The position numbers and the translations under genes were made by a program. A stretch of 64,000 nt of DNA from Symbiodinium natans (Eukaryota > Sar > Dinophyceae > Suessiales > Symbiodiniaceae): contig CAJNDS010002679.1 of assembly GCA_905221605.1 (NCBI GenBank), positions 608,501-672,500 of the forward strand. Direction: 5' to 3'. This document shows positions 19,301-27,794 of this stretch, in pieces (position 1 is the stretch's first letter; each line of letters opens with the position of its first letter). Under the pieces are notes generated by a model, which was not told the DNA's origin, ran no database searches, and saw only the letters and a list, made by a program, of their open reading frames with translations.

Positions 19301-22300
19301 TGATGGTAGGGACCCTATCCATGATGACTTGAATCAGGGGGGCCCCGCGGACCAATCAGGTTGGTGGACTGGGAGAACATATTTCCCTATCACAGAGGTC
19401 AGTGACGAGGACTTTTCTCATGCTCTCGCAGCTAAGCACAATAAACCCAAGCGGTCCAAAGCCGAAGCTAAACGAGAAGCACGACAGAGTAAGTTCAAGA
19501 GCACTGAATCTATCAGTCAGGGAAAGACCCCTTCCATGACTGTGCCCGTGAACGTTGTGTACTACGACATGCGGGATTTCTTGGTGTCCTGTGTTGATAG
19601 GTACTGTGAGTTGGCCAAGGTCGACAAGAAATCCCTGAAGCACGTAGCGACTCCTTTTCATGAGAACCGGGTAGCAAAAGTTCTGGAGAACAATGAACCT
19701 AGTGGTAAGCTGCAACCTATTGCTAGCCGCGTACTCATGAAGGTTTTGTTCGCTGCGAGAATGGCCAGGTGGGACTTGTTACGCGCCACTCAGGCACTGG
19801 CATCCAAAGTCACCAAGTGGTCTCGCGACTGTGACGTTGCTTTGCACAGGTTGATCAGTTACATAAACTCTTCTCTTGAAGTTCGGATGAGGGGATTCAT
19901 AGGGGATCGCATTCAGGATTGTAAGTTGTGGATGTTCTGCGATGCTGACCACGCTGGTAGCCACGACAGTAAATCCACTTCAGGCTGTGCCCTTTACTTG
20001 GTAGGCCCCAATACTTACTTTCCCCTAAATGCTTTTTCCAAGAAACAGACCAGCATCACCACTTCAAGTACGGAGAGTGAGGTTGTGGCTGCCAACCAAG
20101 GTATTCGTGCCCAGGGTCTGCCCAGCCTCAGTCTTTGGATTTTCCTGTGGCGTGAGGTTGCGAGTAGGACCGCCAGCTACCAAGCTAGGCCGAAAACCAA
20201 ATCTAATCAAAGGGAAAACGACATCATTGCACGAATTGATCCTGAACTTGATGAGATCCGTTATGGTGAGTGTAGGGCGGATGGACGAAGCGTTTCCGAT
20301 TTAAACGGCCTCAAGGTCCACCTTAGCCCCAAGTTTGCTGTTCAACTCCTTGAGGACAACCAAGCTACCATCACCATTCTCCTCAAAGGTGACAGCGAAA
20401 AACTACGTCACACCGATCGGACTCAACGCATTTCGTTTGCTTGGATCAAACAACAGTTCGAGCGTAACTTCTTCGAAATGATTAATGTTGACACCAAAGA
20501 GCAAGTAGCTGATATCTTTACCAAACCTTTCGCTGACCGAGGTAAATGGGAACATGCTCTTAGGCTCATCGCGCACGTCGATGCTCCTCTTCAGGGGGGA
20601 CGGCAGTCTAAGGCACACGAGTCCGATGCTCATCTCATCAACAAGCCTGTCGTTCATGCTCACCCTGTGGTGAAGCCGTCGGGCGATCCTTGCGCAGTCG
20701 CAGCTGAGCTTACCAAGGACCGTGACTTCAGTACTAAGGCTTTGTTGCGTGTAGCCCAGATCATGTACCCCAGCAAAACCAAGCGAAAGATGATTAAGCT
20801 TGACAATCGCAGCTACTACCATATCTTTGGGCAGTGGTCTTACGGAGGAATGCAAGGGGTGACTAAGGCAACACGTCGGTGGCCTCAGATTGCCCGCTTC
20901 CTAAATGGAGTTGTACAAGCCCATGCTCCTAAGGACTTCACATGGAACTCGGTGTTGCTTAATAGCTGTACTGGTGCCTCTGTGCACAAAGACCATGGGA
21001 ATGCTAAGGATAGCGTGAGCTTTGCCCTCAGTGTCGGGGATTTCAAAGATGGTGAACTGTGGTTTGCGGACCCCCTTGTTTCATCTGAAGATGCTATTGT
21101 TAGGGTCGGCCCCAATGGTAAGCGCCTTAAGGGTCGTGCTGTGTCCACCCTGAACAAAGCCATCATCTTTGATCCGCGAAATTTACACTGTGTGTTACCT
21201 TTCACTGGAATACGTTTCTCCATTGTTGCGTACACCTCCCGATCACAAGACGCACTGCAAGATCAAGAGCTCAATTCTTTGAAGTCGCTTGGATTCAGGC
21301 TGCCCCCACGTGCGGCCAGCGCTGCTTCTGCCCGAGAATACTCGAGGCCGTTGGGGTTCAAACGAATCATAGTCGAGTTTTGTTGCTCCCCCAACAGCAA
21401 ACTAGGGCAGGATCGTAGCGCCCGTCAAGGATGTTATGTGTTGCGAGTCACCAGTGAGGATGACGTCTTGAAAGACTCTACATTGACTTCAGTTGTTCAA
21501 AAAATTAGTACCCTCTGCGACGAGGGGGGAGCATCTAAGCCAATTTTAGTTTATGCGTCGCTTCCGTGTACTGGTGGCTGTCCGTGGAATCGCATGACGC
21601 CTGACAGCCCAAAGTGGGAACAGCATCAGGAACTGTTTTGCAAACTCCTCAAGCAGTTCCGAAAATTCATTAGAAAGCTCAAAGAGTACAAACCACAGGT
21701 TGCCTTCGAACTCCCTAAGGATTGCGACTATTGGAAGTGGGACCATGTTCAGCATATGGTTAATGACCTTGGACTTGAGTTCTACCGTTGCGATGGTTGC
21801 ATGTTGGGGATTACGAATCACCAAGGATTACCACTAAGGAAAGCTTGGACCATTGCGTCGTCGATTCCATTGCAGCGGCTGGCAGCGCACAAGTGTGATC
21901 GCAGTCATGTTCATGGCGAGTCTAGAGGCCAGGACCTTAAGGACAGTGAGAACTATTCACATGCCATGACTGATTGCATCCACATTGATTGGAAAAGCTT
22001 TTGCGATAGGCGTTCTAATTATGCGGCATGTGCACAACAACAATTTTCGTGTAACCACAAACACGCCTGCACTCACAAAACTGAACAAACTAACGCATTA
22101 GCTGCCTGCTGCATTCTCGCGGCAGATTTCTGCGCGCCGGACATGGAAGCCACCAACGCTGGAATCGTTGCACCGACGGAGGTCCTGTGTCAGTGGTGGG
22201 ATCGGCGGTTATGGGAGACTTCATTGTCTTCCGAATACCGCACCATGGCGCCTTTCCAGGAGGATGAAGCCAGCGTGAACAACTTCTACAAGTATTTGCC

Positions 22301-24515
22301 GCGGCCACTGGCATGCGAATATGCCCTCAGTGACGTCAGGGAGGCTGGTTTGGTGGCCAAAATTGGAAGGCTCACCGATCAAGGCTTGGCCATGCTCCAG
22401 CCCGAGTCTACTCGAGGCCGTTTGCGCTACCTTGTCATCGTCGCAGACTCTACAACTACGTTCCTCACTGAAGGAAATTGGAAGACAGATCTGCTGGCAG
22501 ACATCAAGGCCAACCGCGGCAATGCGTTCCCACATCATCTTGGCGTTGAGTACATTCCTACATGGGGTGCGAATCTCACGCGGCTCGTAGAGCTCGCCGT
22601 GGGAAAAATCACCCAACTGGAGCGTGAAACTGGCGCCAGTGGTCAGGTGAGCATTGACCTCATGATGATCTGGAACGGGAACGAGTTCGTCGGCGACAGA
22701 GGTCTGTTTTTGGACCCAGGCTTCAAGAGCAAGACGGAGTGGCTTCGTGGTTACCCGCACATGGCAAAGGGGAGCTGGGAGTTCATTGGACCAAAGGTTC
22801 TCCGGGAGATAGGCAAGTTGGCGGATCTACAGTCAAGGACGTCAGTGGGTACTGTGCTGCTCACGTCTGCGACCGACGCTGCCAACTACTACCTCCCGCG
22901 CGATTGGGGTACCATCATGGCGGATTTGCTCGACTACGCCGCCCAACTTGGGCTGGCCGTCAAGCATTTCAATACGCCTGCGAGCCAGATCCGCAAATTC
23001 GACCACTTTCACTTCCAGGAGGACAGCGCCTATCGTTTGCAGCTGTTGAGGTGGTTGGGTTTTACCGCCAGGATTATGGTCCTTCGTCACCAATGCTCCT
23101 TCTTCAAGGAAGCCGACATCGACCTGGTCCTGCAGAACTACGGCCACGTCTCAAAGCCTAACGTCAAGTTCGCTGTGGACGTGCAGGTGGAGGAGAAGCT
23201 CCTGAACCACTTCCGTAGAGGAAGAGTAGAGCCCACACATCAGCCGCTTGTCGAGGCTGACCCGTGGGACGACATCTACTTCCAAGGACCCCAGGAGCAG
23301 TTCCCCGACACCGCGCCGAACCACTTTGTCCACCGGGACTTCAAGGACCACGTTCACCTGGGAGATGGGGAATATGTTACCCGCGAGGACTACGACGAGA
23401 TGATCAAGAAGAGCGAGGAAAATGCCCCCCGTCCAGGGGAGGCCGTCGTTGTTCCGTCATCGTCGTCAACGGCGCGGGAGACTAAGGAGAAGCTTTTGGC
23501 CAGGGGGGAGGTCTACAGTCGTCAGCGGACCGACCCTGAGTCCAGTGCCCCCAAGCAGGCAAAGAAGGGCCCACACGAGGCTGCCTACGACGAGCCCATC
23601 AAGTCCGGCTACTACTCAACCGATGACGATTGGTGCCTCGTCGACATGCTGGGCCTCGACTGGGACACAATCCATTTATGCCCGCCGGAAGGTGAGGCCG
23701 AGTGGATTGACATCCTTCAGGACGAGATGCCGAACTTCAAGTATATCCACATTCCCCAGCATCACAAGACTGCCTTGTCCGGTATTGTCCGCGGCAAGGT
23801 CGTCCCAGGTCTGCAGGGCGATGGATTGTGGTGCTCTACAAGGAAGATCCTCGAGGCCTGGAACAAGAAGACGAACAAGGATTATGGCCTCGGGATGCTC
23901 CTCACTGTCGTCAAGAACGACAACCGCAGCAGGTTCCAGCTGCGAATTGACCGCAACCACCCCCTCGCCGAGTACTACGGCCTAGGAGGCTACCCTACCC
24001 TTATTAGGGCGAACCAAGGCATCTCTAAAGATGCTATGAAAGGGGTGCCCGACTCGATCCTTGCGGAGGCCTGGTTCAGCATGATCCCAGAAGCAGAGAT
24101 GGATGAGCATTCTGCCACCTGGGAAGGTCGGCCGGTTTTGCCCCTGGAGAAGATTCCACGCAGGCTCTACCACCGCACCTACAAGGATCGAGCCTTTGCC
24201 ATCTTGGACTCCTGCTTTATCCCCGGGCACCACACCGCGAATGCCTTTGTGTATTTTGCCGACCGGGAGGTAGGGCCGGGAGAAAATGTCCCTGGCGTGA
24301 GAAGCGATCGCCCCGTGGAGGTGGTCGTCAACACCATGGATGCCCTCAGGCAAGGCGCTGGACTGTTCTACTCACGGTCCGAGGGCGTCCTCTGCAGAGA
24401 AGCGATCTCTGGATCGACGGTTCTCTACATCCGCGACACAAGGACCGATGAAATCTTGTGGCTGCCGCGGATGGACCTGAGGGACAGGAGGAGGAAGAGA
24501 ATGCCCCTCATGTAG
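16296..24515 (+). CDS. pol: Pol polyprotein: IN-RT-RNaseH plus 2OG-Fe(II) dioxygenase, methyltransferase-like, SGNH-like and KptA/Tpt1-like domains (element 1)
   Basis: The frame is open from 16248 with no ATG near its start; residues are numbered from codon 16362. Integrase: HLFSH...CEVC zinc site from 134, catalytic D179, D241, E272. Reverse transcriptase: D767 and YVDD at 856-859. RNase H: D1194, E1238, D1332, D1384. Dioxygenase-like: H1542, D1544, H1609, R1618. C5-methyltransferase-like: EFCC at 1672-1675, LPCTGG with C1736, ELP at 1783-1785. SGNH-like: ADS with S2030, WNGN with N2105 and N2107, DHFH with D2214 and H2217. KptA/Tpt1-like: R2477, RANQG from R2549, YHRT with H2604, GHHTAN with H2623. 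About 2,717 residues, roughly double a normal copia Pol. The first three domains are firm, KptA and dioxygenase good, SGNH and methyltransferase tentative. Confidence 0.9.
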   Translation, partial: SENCRPIGPAEAFAGAAEERDPVVEHPDPEISAAINEVPPIDIPKEKLKRPGWVSHPNAKYLIVGHKPKTFRTATPRFPRCEVRSTWLFREGSWVKVEDKVNVRELDNKVARLEGNPILSLTIFEDPDVEPDSDNEGNARSLAEADLKAEAKSVEHLFSHRPKNPFCEVCQRAKMLAPQARKKGGSSTIVSKAFGDHITVDHIITRDLRDHGFQDERVALVVKDVFTKFRYVYPSPTKSSDQCFEDLLHFLGQEDAVGVFYSDNAPELHAAIKSLGVRHVTSREYVDTNKSVIEREIRTILEGTRSNLVQAGLPDKLWPLAAQHRAMALNATKRLDNGIVPWEARYGEPFSGIMIPFGARVLYWNNPKQNIPASSKFAPTGVEGIFLGYHVQPGFVWKEEYLVTPVKGCDFAFEIGNFPILRSKRMELLPGDFTFPMRSEQLALQESLRKPTLSDQDCSWGGTDGAGPRAPPGDSPDEPLPPPGVPDLDGSDLKDRLSEYLDQVAKENEDYVPEDVGAVEDWLGRDAPGSSKEATSVPKASSTLPRHDPKTMPDGKKVPRGYNWDGVRLVRDKKGSKRPPDTPSEFWHMYSKAQREADIERFERKKAREAEEDARKALRDSPAMPVIAEPDPEPHRDRMASLYWAKLGQVASEMFAAVARVVGPKEIESTPAAKEAMDREWKKLADKSCWLEKKVREYRDVAAEAKHKNVKAHFGKIFEICSVKGDELPDGHPQKKWKGRSVFQGDNVQDENHDHAIFAELGSSPASMEAGKIIDVFGSQPGYVKQQADGIAAYTQALFKGIETWVRLPRNRWPKEWSGYEDPVCPLRLALYGHPDSGGIWERYCTEQLESVGFTAVLPDIWHSVFYHAELDLLLVVYVDDFKMAGPQDKINKGWELIAKVIDMEPAEVLGRYFGCHHVEQNQVQLSREDHPFAYVFDKKHASPAADYQVRPNRKEDFWEVDAELAAVVRHHIYPRRKLYVPTQDDVSKFPHISCQRITVFDDGRDPIHDDLNQGGPADQSGWWTGRTYFPITEVSDEDFSHALAAKHNKPKRSKAEAKREARQSKFKSTESISQGKTPSMTVPVNVVYYDMRDFLVSCVDRYCELAKVDKKSLKHVATPFHENRVAKVLENNEPSGKLQPIASRVLMKVLFAARMARWDLLRATQALASKVTKWSRDCDVALHRLISYINSSLEVRMRGFIGDRIQDCKLWMFCDADHAGSHDSKSTSGCALYLVGPNTYFPLNAFSKKQTSITTSSTESEVVAANQGIRAQGLPSLSLWIFLWREVASRTASYQARPKTKSNQRENDIIARIDPELDEIRYGECRADGRSVSDLNGLKVHLSPKFAVQLLEDNQATITILLKGDSEKLRHTDRTQRISFAWIKQQFERNFFEMINVDTKEQVADIFTKPFADRGKWEHALRLIAHVDAPLQGGRQSKAHESDAHLINKPVVHAHPVVKPSGDPCAVAAELTKDRDFSTKALLRVAQIMYPSKTKRKMIKLDNRSYYHIFGQWSYGGMQGVTKATRRWPQIARFLNGVVQAHAPKDFTWNSVLLNSCTGASVHKDHGNAKDSVSFALSVGDFKDGELWFADPLVSSEDAIVRVGPNGKRLKGRAVSTLNKAIIFDPRNLHCVLPFTGIRFSIVAYTSRSQDALQDQELNSLKSLGFRLPPRAASAASAREYSRPLGFKRIIVEFCCSPNSKLGQDRSARQGCYVLRVTSEDDVLKDSTLTSVVQKISTLCDEGGASKPILVYASLPCTGGCPWNRMTPDSPKWEQHQELFCKLLKQFRKFIRKLKEYKPQVAFELPKDCDYWKWDHVQHMVNDLGLEFYRCDGCMLGITNHQGLPLRKAWTIASSIPLQRLAAHKCDRSHVHGESRGQDLKDSENYSHAMTDCIHIDWKSFCDRRSNYAACAQQQFSCNHKHACTHKTEQTNALAACCILAADFCAPDMEATNAGIVAPTEVLCQWWDRRLWETSLSSEYRTMAPFQEDEASVNNFYKYLPRPLACEYALSDVREAGLVAKIGRLTDQGLAMLQPESTRGRLRYLVIVADSTTTFLTEGNWKTDLLADIKANRGNAFPHHLGVEYIPTWGANLTRLVELAVGKITQLERETGASGQVSIDLMMIWNGNEFVGDRGLFLDPGFKSKTEWLRGYPHMAKGSWEFIGPKVLREIGKLADLQSRTSVGTVLLTSATDAANYYLPRDWGTIMADLLDYAAQLGLAVKHFNTPASQIRKFDHFHFQEDSAYRLQLLRWLGFTARIMVLRHQCSFFKEADIDLVLQNYGHVSKPNVKFAVDVQVEEKLLNHFRRGRVEPTHQPLVEADPWDDIYFQGPQEQFPDTAPNHFVHRDFKDHVHLGDGEYVTREDYDEMIKKSEENAPRPGEAVVVPSSSSTARETKEKLLARGEVYSRQRTDPESSAPKQAKKGPHEAAYDEPIKSGYYSTDDDWCLVDMLGLDWDTIHLCPPEGEAEWIDILQDEMPNFKYIHIPQHHKTALSGIVRGKVVPGLQGDGLWCSTRKILEAWNKKTNKDYGLGMLLTVVKNDNRSRFQLRIDRNHPLAEYYGLGGYPTLIRANQGISKDAMKGVPDSILAEAWFSMIPEAEMDEHSATWEGRPVLPLEKIPRRLYHRTYKDRAFAILDSCFIPGHHTANAFVYFADREVGPGENVPGVRSDRPVEVVVNTMDALRQGAGLFYSRSEGVLCREAISGSTVLYIRDTRTDEILWLPRMDLRDRRRKRMPLM

Positions 24516-24538
24516 AGGAGGCCGAATCTTCCGGAAGC

Positions 24539-25909
24539 ATGGTCGTTGAAGCCGTGGGACCTCTCCAAGAAGTACAGGAGGAGCCTGGTGTCGAGCATGA
24601 AGAAGCCCCATTGGTCAAGGAGGAGTTCGACGTTCCCATCCTTGAGGAGGTCGAGAGCACCGTTCCTGAACTTCCACCTCTACACGTTCGCTTCAACACC
24701 GACGCCGATGTCATCGAGGTGTCGCCTTCAGGAAGGAACCGTTTGACTGAAGGTCAGTTGCAAGTGGTCCCTGATGAAGGAGTGGCTACCCGCTCTACGG
24801 CACCGGCAACACAAGCGCCGCGTCCTGGATGGAAAAGGGAAATCACGCAGATTCAGTGCGTCAATTGTGGCAAGCTTCGTCTCGAAGGTCAGCACAAGTG
24901 TTTCCACTGCGGCTACTACGTCACCCGTGGGGCCACCCAGAGTGCCTTCAGAATGTGGATGGCGCGTGAGCGCTCCCATGTCTTGGACGCCCTGGCAGAG
25001 CAGTTTGGAAAGGGCCTTTGGGAGATGGATGCCGCGAAGATTCGCCAGGCCGCTGGAACGCATGATTTGAGGGGACAGCAGAGCGTAGATGGCCGAGCTA
25101 TCATGTTGGCACGCCAAAATCTCAAAGGCATCATGAAGCACGGCTACACGTCGATGGTGGACAAGTTCGACCAGGACGACACCTACGCGATCCACGCTAT
25201 CAAGGGCGGCTGGACGAGAAGGCGGCTCACTATTCAGGACTGCGTGGCATGCGCTTATCTTCCCAATCAAGGTCGTTCCCGCGAACAACGTGAGTTGGGC
25301 TACGGCTCCAACAAGGCCTGGGAGAATAAAAAGGTCAATCATGAGGGCCTGGCTCGCATGGCGTTCTTCGACAAGAATGCCGACGATCTCGTCCTGGCCG
25401 GCCTCATCGACGACCCCAACCTCGAACCTATGGGCTACGCTTGGCTCGGCAACTTCATGGGCGTGAAGGAATTCGCCCGGATCATCCGCGTCACCCGTGC
25501 GGTTTCCCACATCCTCACCTTCACGGAGGGCATCATTGGCATCCCGGACTTCGATGAGGAAGAGCATCTGGCAGTCTTTTTGGCCGAGATCCTCTCTGAG
25601 AATTATGGTGGGGCAAAGGAGACGTGCCGAAAGATGAAGGAATCGGCAGAAGCGTCCCGGGCCGCTCAGGCGCGGGCGGATGCAAGAAAGGCATCGCAAA
25701 ATGCCCCCCGTTATGGGGAGGCCGATCGTGACACGAATCGTGGCTGGTCGTGGAGCGACAACTCTTGGTCGCAGGACGACTGGCATTCCTCAAGTTCCTG
25801 GCGTGACCGCCAGTGGCAGGATCAAGGATCCTGGTGGAGCTCGGGGAGTCGCAGTACGGAGCACTCCCGTGGACCTTGGCGCTACGACCATCGAGATCGC
25901 AGCTGGTGA
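24539..25909 (+). CDS. ORF3: zinc-ribbon protein with Trp/Ser/Arg-rich tail (element 1)
   Basis: 456 residues from ATG 24539. The same frame is open from 24452 and so overlaps the end of pol (stop 24513-24515) in the -1 frame. A CxxC...CxxC ribbon (CVNCG, then CFHCG 17 residues on, at 24857-24910) is followed by a helical region with no recognised fold. The tail is rich in WS, SS and DR pairs, RNA-binding-like in composition. I saw no canonical slippery heptamer in the pol/ORF3 overlap. Reinitiation after the pol stop (24 nt upstream) or a separately trans-spliced mRNA are alternatives. An env-like role is possible, but no membrane segment is seen. Function unknown. Confidence 0.75.
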   Translation: MVVEAVGPLQEVQEEPGVEHEEAPLVKEEFDVPILEEVESTVPELPPLHVRFNTDADVIEVSPSGRNRLTEGQLQVVPDEGVATRSTAPATQAPRPGWKREITQIQCVNCGKLRLEGQHKCFHCGYYVTRGATQSAFRMWMARERSHVLDALAEQFGKGLWEMDAAKIRQAAGTHDLRGQQSVDGRAIMLARQNLKGIMKHGYTSMVDKFDQDDTYAIHAIKGGWTRRRLTIQDCVACAYLPNQGRSREQRELGYGSNKAWENKKVNHEGLARMAFFDKNADDLVLAGLIDDPNLEPMGYAWLGNFMGVKEFARIIRVTRAVSHILTFTEGIIGIPDFDEEEHLAVFLAEILSENYGGAKETCRKMKESAEASRAAQARADARKASQNAPRYGEADRDTNRGWSWSDNSWSQDDWHSSSSWRDRQWQDQGSWWSSGSRSTEHSRGPWRYDHRDRSW

Positions 25910-26196
25910 GTCCTGAGTTCCGCTTTTCTGATAAAGTAGCTTAGCATCTTGACCACAACGCTCTGTTTTCCTTTCTTTTGAGGTCGATGCTGAGTGAACC
26001 ACTGTATTGCACGAGCCACCTTTGTATCCCCGCCAGCGTTTCAAATTTCTTAAGCTGGTGCGCGGTGATCTGTGGCGTTGAACCTGAATTAAAACTCGGG
26101 TGAGCGCACTTTGAACATACAGTAGAAGAGCAAAATGCAGCACGTAGTGCTTGCCGTGGATTCGTTGACTGCGTTTCAGCATTCTCACGCTTCAAC
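25910..26196 (+). other. 3' untranslated region of element 1
   Basis: Noncoding sequence between the ORF3 stop and the polypurine tract. It contains no long open frame on the + strand. Nothing else was recognised. Confidence 0.6.
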
Positions 26197-26204
26197 GAGG
26201 GGGG
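26197..26204 (+). promoter_or_regulatory. Polypurine tract of element 1
   Basis: GAGGGGGG directly abuts the TG that starts the 3' LTR, as needed to prime plus-strand DNA synthesis. Confidence 0.8.
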
Positions 26205-26350
26205 TGTATTTTATATCTGTGCATTCCCTCCACTTTTGCTTCCATGTATGTTGCACTTACTTGTGCCGCTCAAGCCCTCTGAGTAAAAAGGTTAGGCGCG
26301 CCCCTGCTCATGGCTTAACGGATAACAACTGGTGGATTTCCCAAACTTTC
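26205..26350 (+). repeat. 3' LTR of copia element 1
   Basis: Identical to the 5' LTR over 26205-26347 (143 bp); the final three bases differ. Confidence 0.88.
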
Positions 26351-26355
26351 TTGAA
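26351..26355 (+). repeat. Candidate target-site duplication, element 1, right
   Basis: TTGAA, matching 12672-12676. Confidence 0.55.
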
Positions 26356-27040
26356 GACCTAAACCCTGGTGCCAGCAAGCAAAGTTTTGAATCTCCTACA
26401 GTGCTAGTCTAGCATGGCTAGTACAAGCCTTATTGACCCTTTGTTTTTGTAAGGGTGGCTGAGTTCCATTTAATCCCTAAACCCTAAACCCTAAACCCAA
26501 AAACCCTAAACGGGGGAATTATGCAAAAACTGGCATCTTAATTCCGATGTGGTCAGTTCTCACAATATGATCGCCTTTTGCGGGTACCTTAAATATTAGG
26601 GGCCGCCTTATCGTAGCAGCCCCAAAAAAGGAGCCATGAAGAACTGACCATATGTGGCTTAGGGTTCAGCGTTTTCGGGTTTAGGGTTTAGGGTTTTTAG
26701 GGTTTAGGGTTCAGGGTCCCTAAACTCACCACTCGAAACCCCCCATTTGAAGCCCTCAACGCCTCAGCCCCAAAGCCCTGTTCCAAAATGAGCCCTATGT
26801 AGAGATATCCGTTCTGAGGCCCAATATCAGTGGGACCATATGATGATTATATGAATAAGTCAAGCGTATAAACGACATGGACATGTAGCCAAGATCGACC
26901 CTAAACTCTTTGGTTCTTTAGTGCAGCTTTACATAGATGCTTAGTTTTGGGTGGCGGGGGGGGGGGGAAGGGCTGGGATTCCGAAAAAGCGATTAGAGTT
27001 ACACTTCTTGCGAAGTACCGAGCACCACAGTGCAGCCAAG
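26356..27040. other. Unassigned sequence with short repeats and a hairpin
   Basis: Contains a short C-rich array (26474-26515), a G-rich array (26660-26720) and an inverted repeat in which GGTCAGTTCT near 26553 pairs with AGAACTGACC near 26641, about 100 bp apart (possible small MITE). No gene seen. Confidence 0.45.
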
Positions 27041-27044
27041 TAAG

Positions 27045-27135
27045 CTTCAACCCTAAACACCCCACACCCCAAACCCCAAGCCCTAAACCCTAAACCCCAA
27101 ACCCTAAACCCTAAACCCTACTAAACCCCAAACCC
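27045..27135. repeat. Telomere-like repeats, C-rich
   Basis: CCCTAAA and CCCCAAA units, ending at a PPR piece. Confidence 0.9.
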
Positions 27136-27142
27136 TCCCAAG

Positions 27143-27209
27143 TGAAAGTCGGGAGGCCGCGGAGTGGCAGCAAGCCCTGCAGCTTCTCGCCGACGCGCAG
27201 GGCCACCAG
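27143..27209 (+). CDS. PPR repeat exon-like piece
   Basis: Reads EAAEWQQALQLLADAQGHQ. Left junction CCCAAG, right junction CCAG/GTGCCC. A C-rich array lies upstream and a G-rich array downstream. Confidence 0.75.
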
Positions 27210-27217
27210 GTGCCCAG

Positions 27218-27450
27218 TTGGGTATTTAGGGTTTAGTGTTTAGGGTTTAGGGTTTAGGGTTTAGGGTTTAGGAGGTGCCCAGTTGGGTATTTAGGGCATT
27301 GAGGAGTTTTAGGGTTCAGGGCTTGGGGTTCAGGGTTTAGGGCTTGGGGTTTAGGGTCTAGGGTCAGGGTTTAGGGTTTAGGGTTTAGGGCTTGAGGTTT
27401 AGAGTTTAGGGTTTAGGGTTTAGGGTTTCGGGTTTAGGGTTTAGGGCCCC
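27218..27450. repeat. Telomere-like repeats, G-rich, with a short duplicated unit
   Basis: TTTAGGG array in which AGGTGCCCAGTTGGGTATTTAGG from the exon edge occurs twice (27207 and 27271). This suggests unequal exchange. Confidence 0.9.
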
Positions 27451-27701
27451 TTCCCAAGAAGAGCTGTGACATTCCCTATAAAACCTCACATTCCCTCAGC
27501 CCCAACCCGAATCCGAGCACTGCACTGAACGAAGTTGGGATCGATGAGCATGAGGCCTCCGTCATCTGCAGGAACACCTGAGTGTAAGCGTACCGACTGG
27601 GCAACAAGAACCCCCAAGCAAGCGCTAGACATCTAAAAGAGGTCCTTGGCGTTGTAAGAAAAAGAAGCCGAAACCCGAAACCCTAAACCCTAAACCCTAA
27701 G

Positions 27702-27794
27702 ATCCGGTCGGACGTCATCACCTTCAACGCCGCGATCAGCGCCTGCGGCAAGCGCGAGCAGTGGAGGTTGGGGCTGCGCCTCTTGGAGGACCCG
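27702..27794 (+). CDS. PPR repeat exon-like piece (complete unit)
   Basis: Reads IRSDVITFNAAISACGKREQ, then WRLGLRLLEDP, one full PPR repeat. It is cleanly bounded by CCCTAAG on the left and GTTTAGGG on the right, matching the model in which telomere-like repeats form both intron ends. Confidence 0.85.

Larger units (their letters stand above)
12677..26350 (+). mobile_element. Complete Ty1/copia-type LTR retrotransposon, element 1 (13.7 kb)
   Basis: Two near-identical short LTRs enclose a PBS, gag (12886-16317), pol in the -1 frame (to 24515), a third ORF (24539-25909) and a polypurine tract (26197-26204). The order integrase, then reverse transcriptase, then RNase H is that of Ty1/copia. 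The element is far longer than a usual copia element (about 5-6 kb) because Pol continues for about 1,330 residues past RNase H with four extra enzyme-like domains. All three ORFs are open throughout, so it may be active or very recent. It lies in the same orientation as the surrounding PPR pieces, probably inside an intron. Confidence 0.93.

Noticed and set aside
24452-24515. A second -1 frameshift signal between pol and ORF3
   Set aside because: The frame relation fits, but no X-XXY-YYZ heptamer occurs in the pol frame within the overlap.
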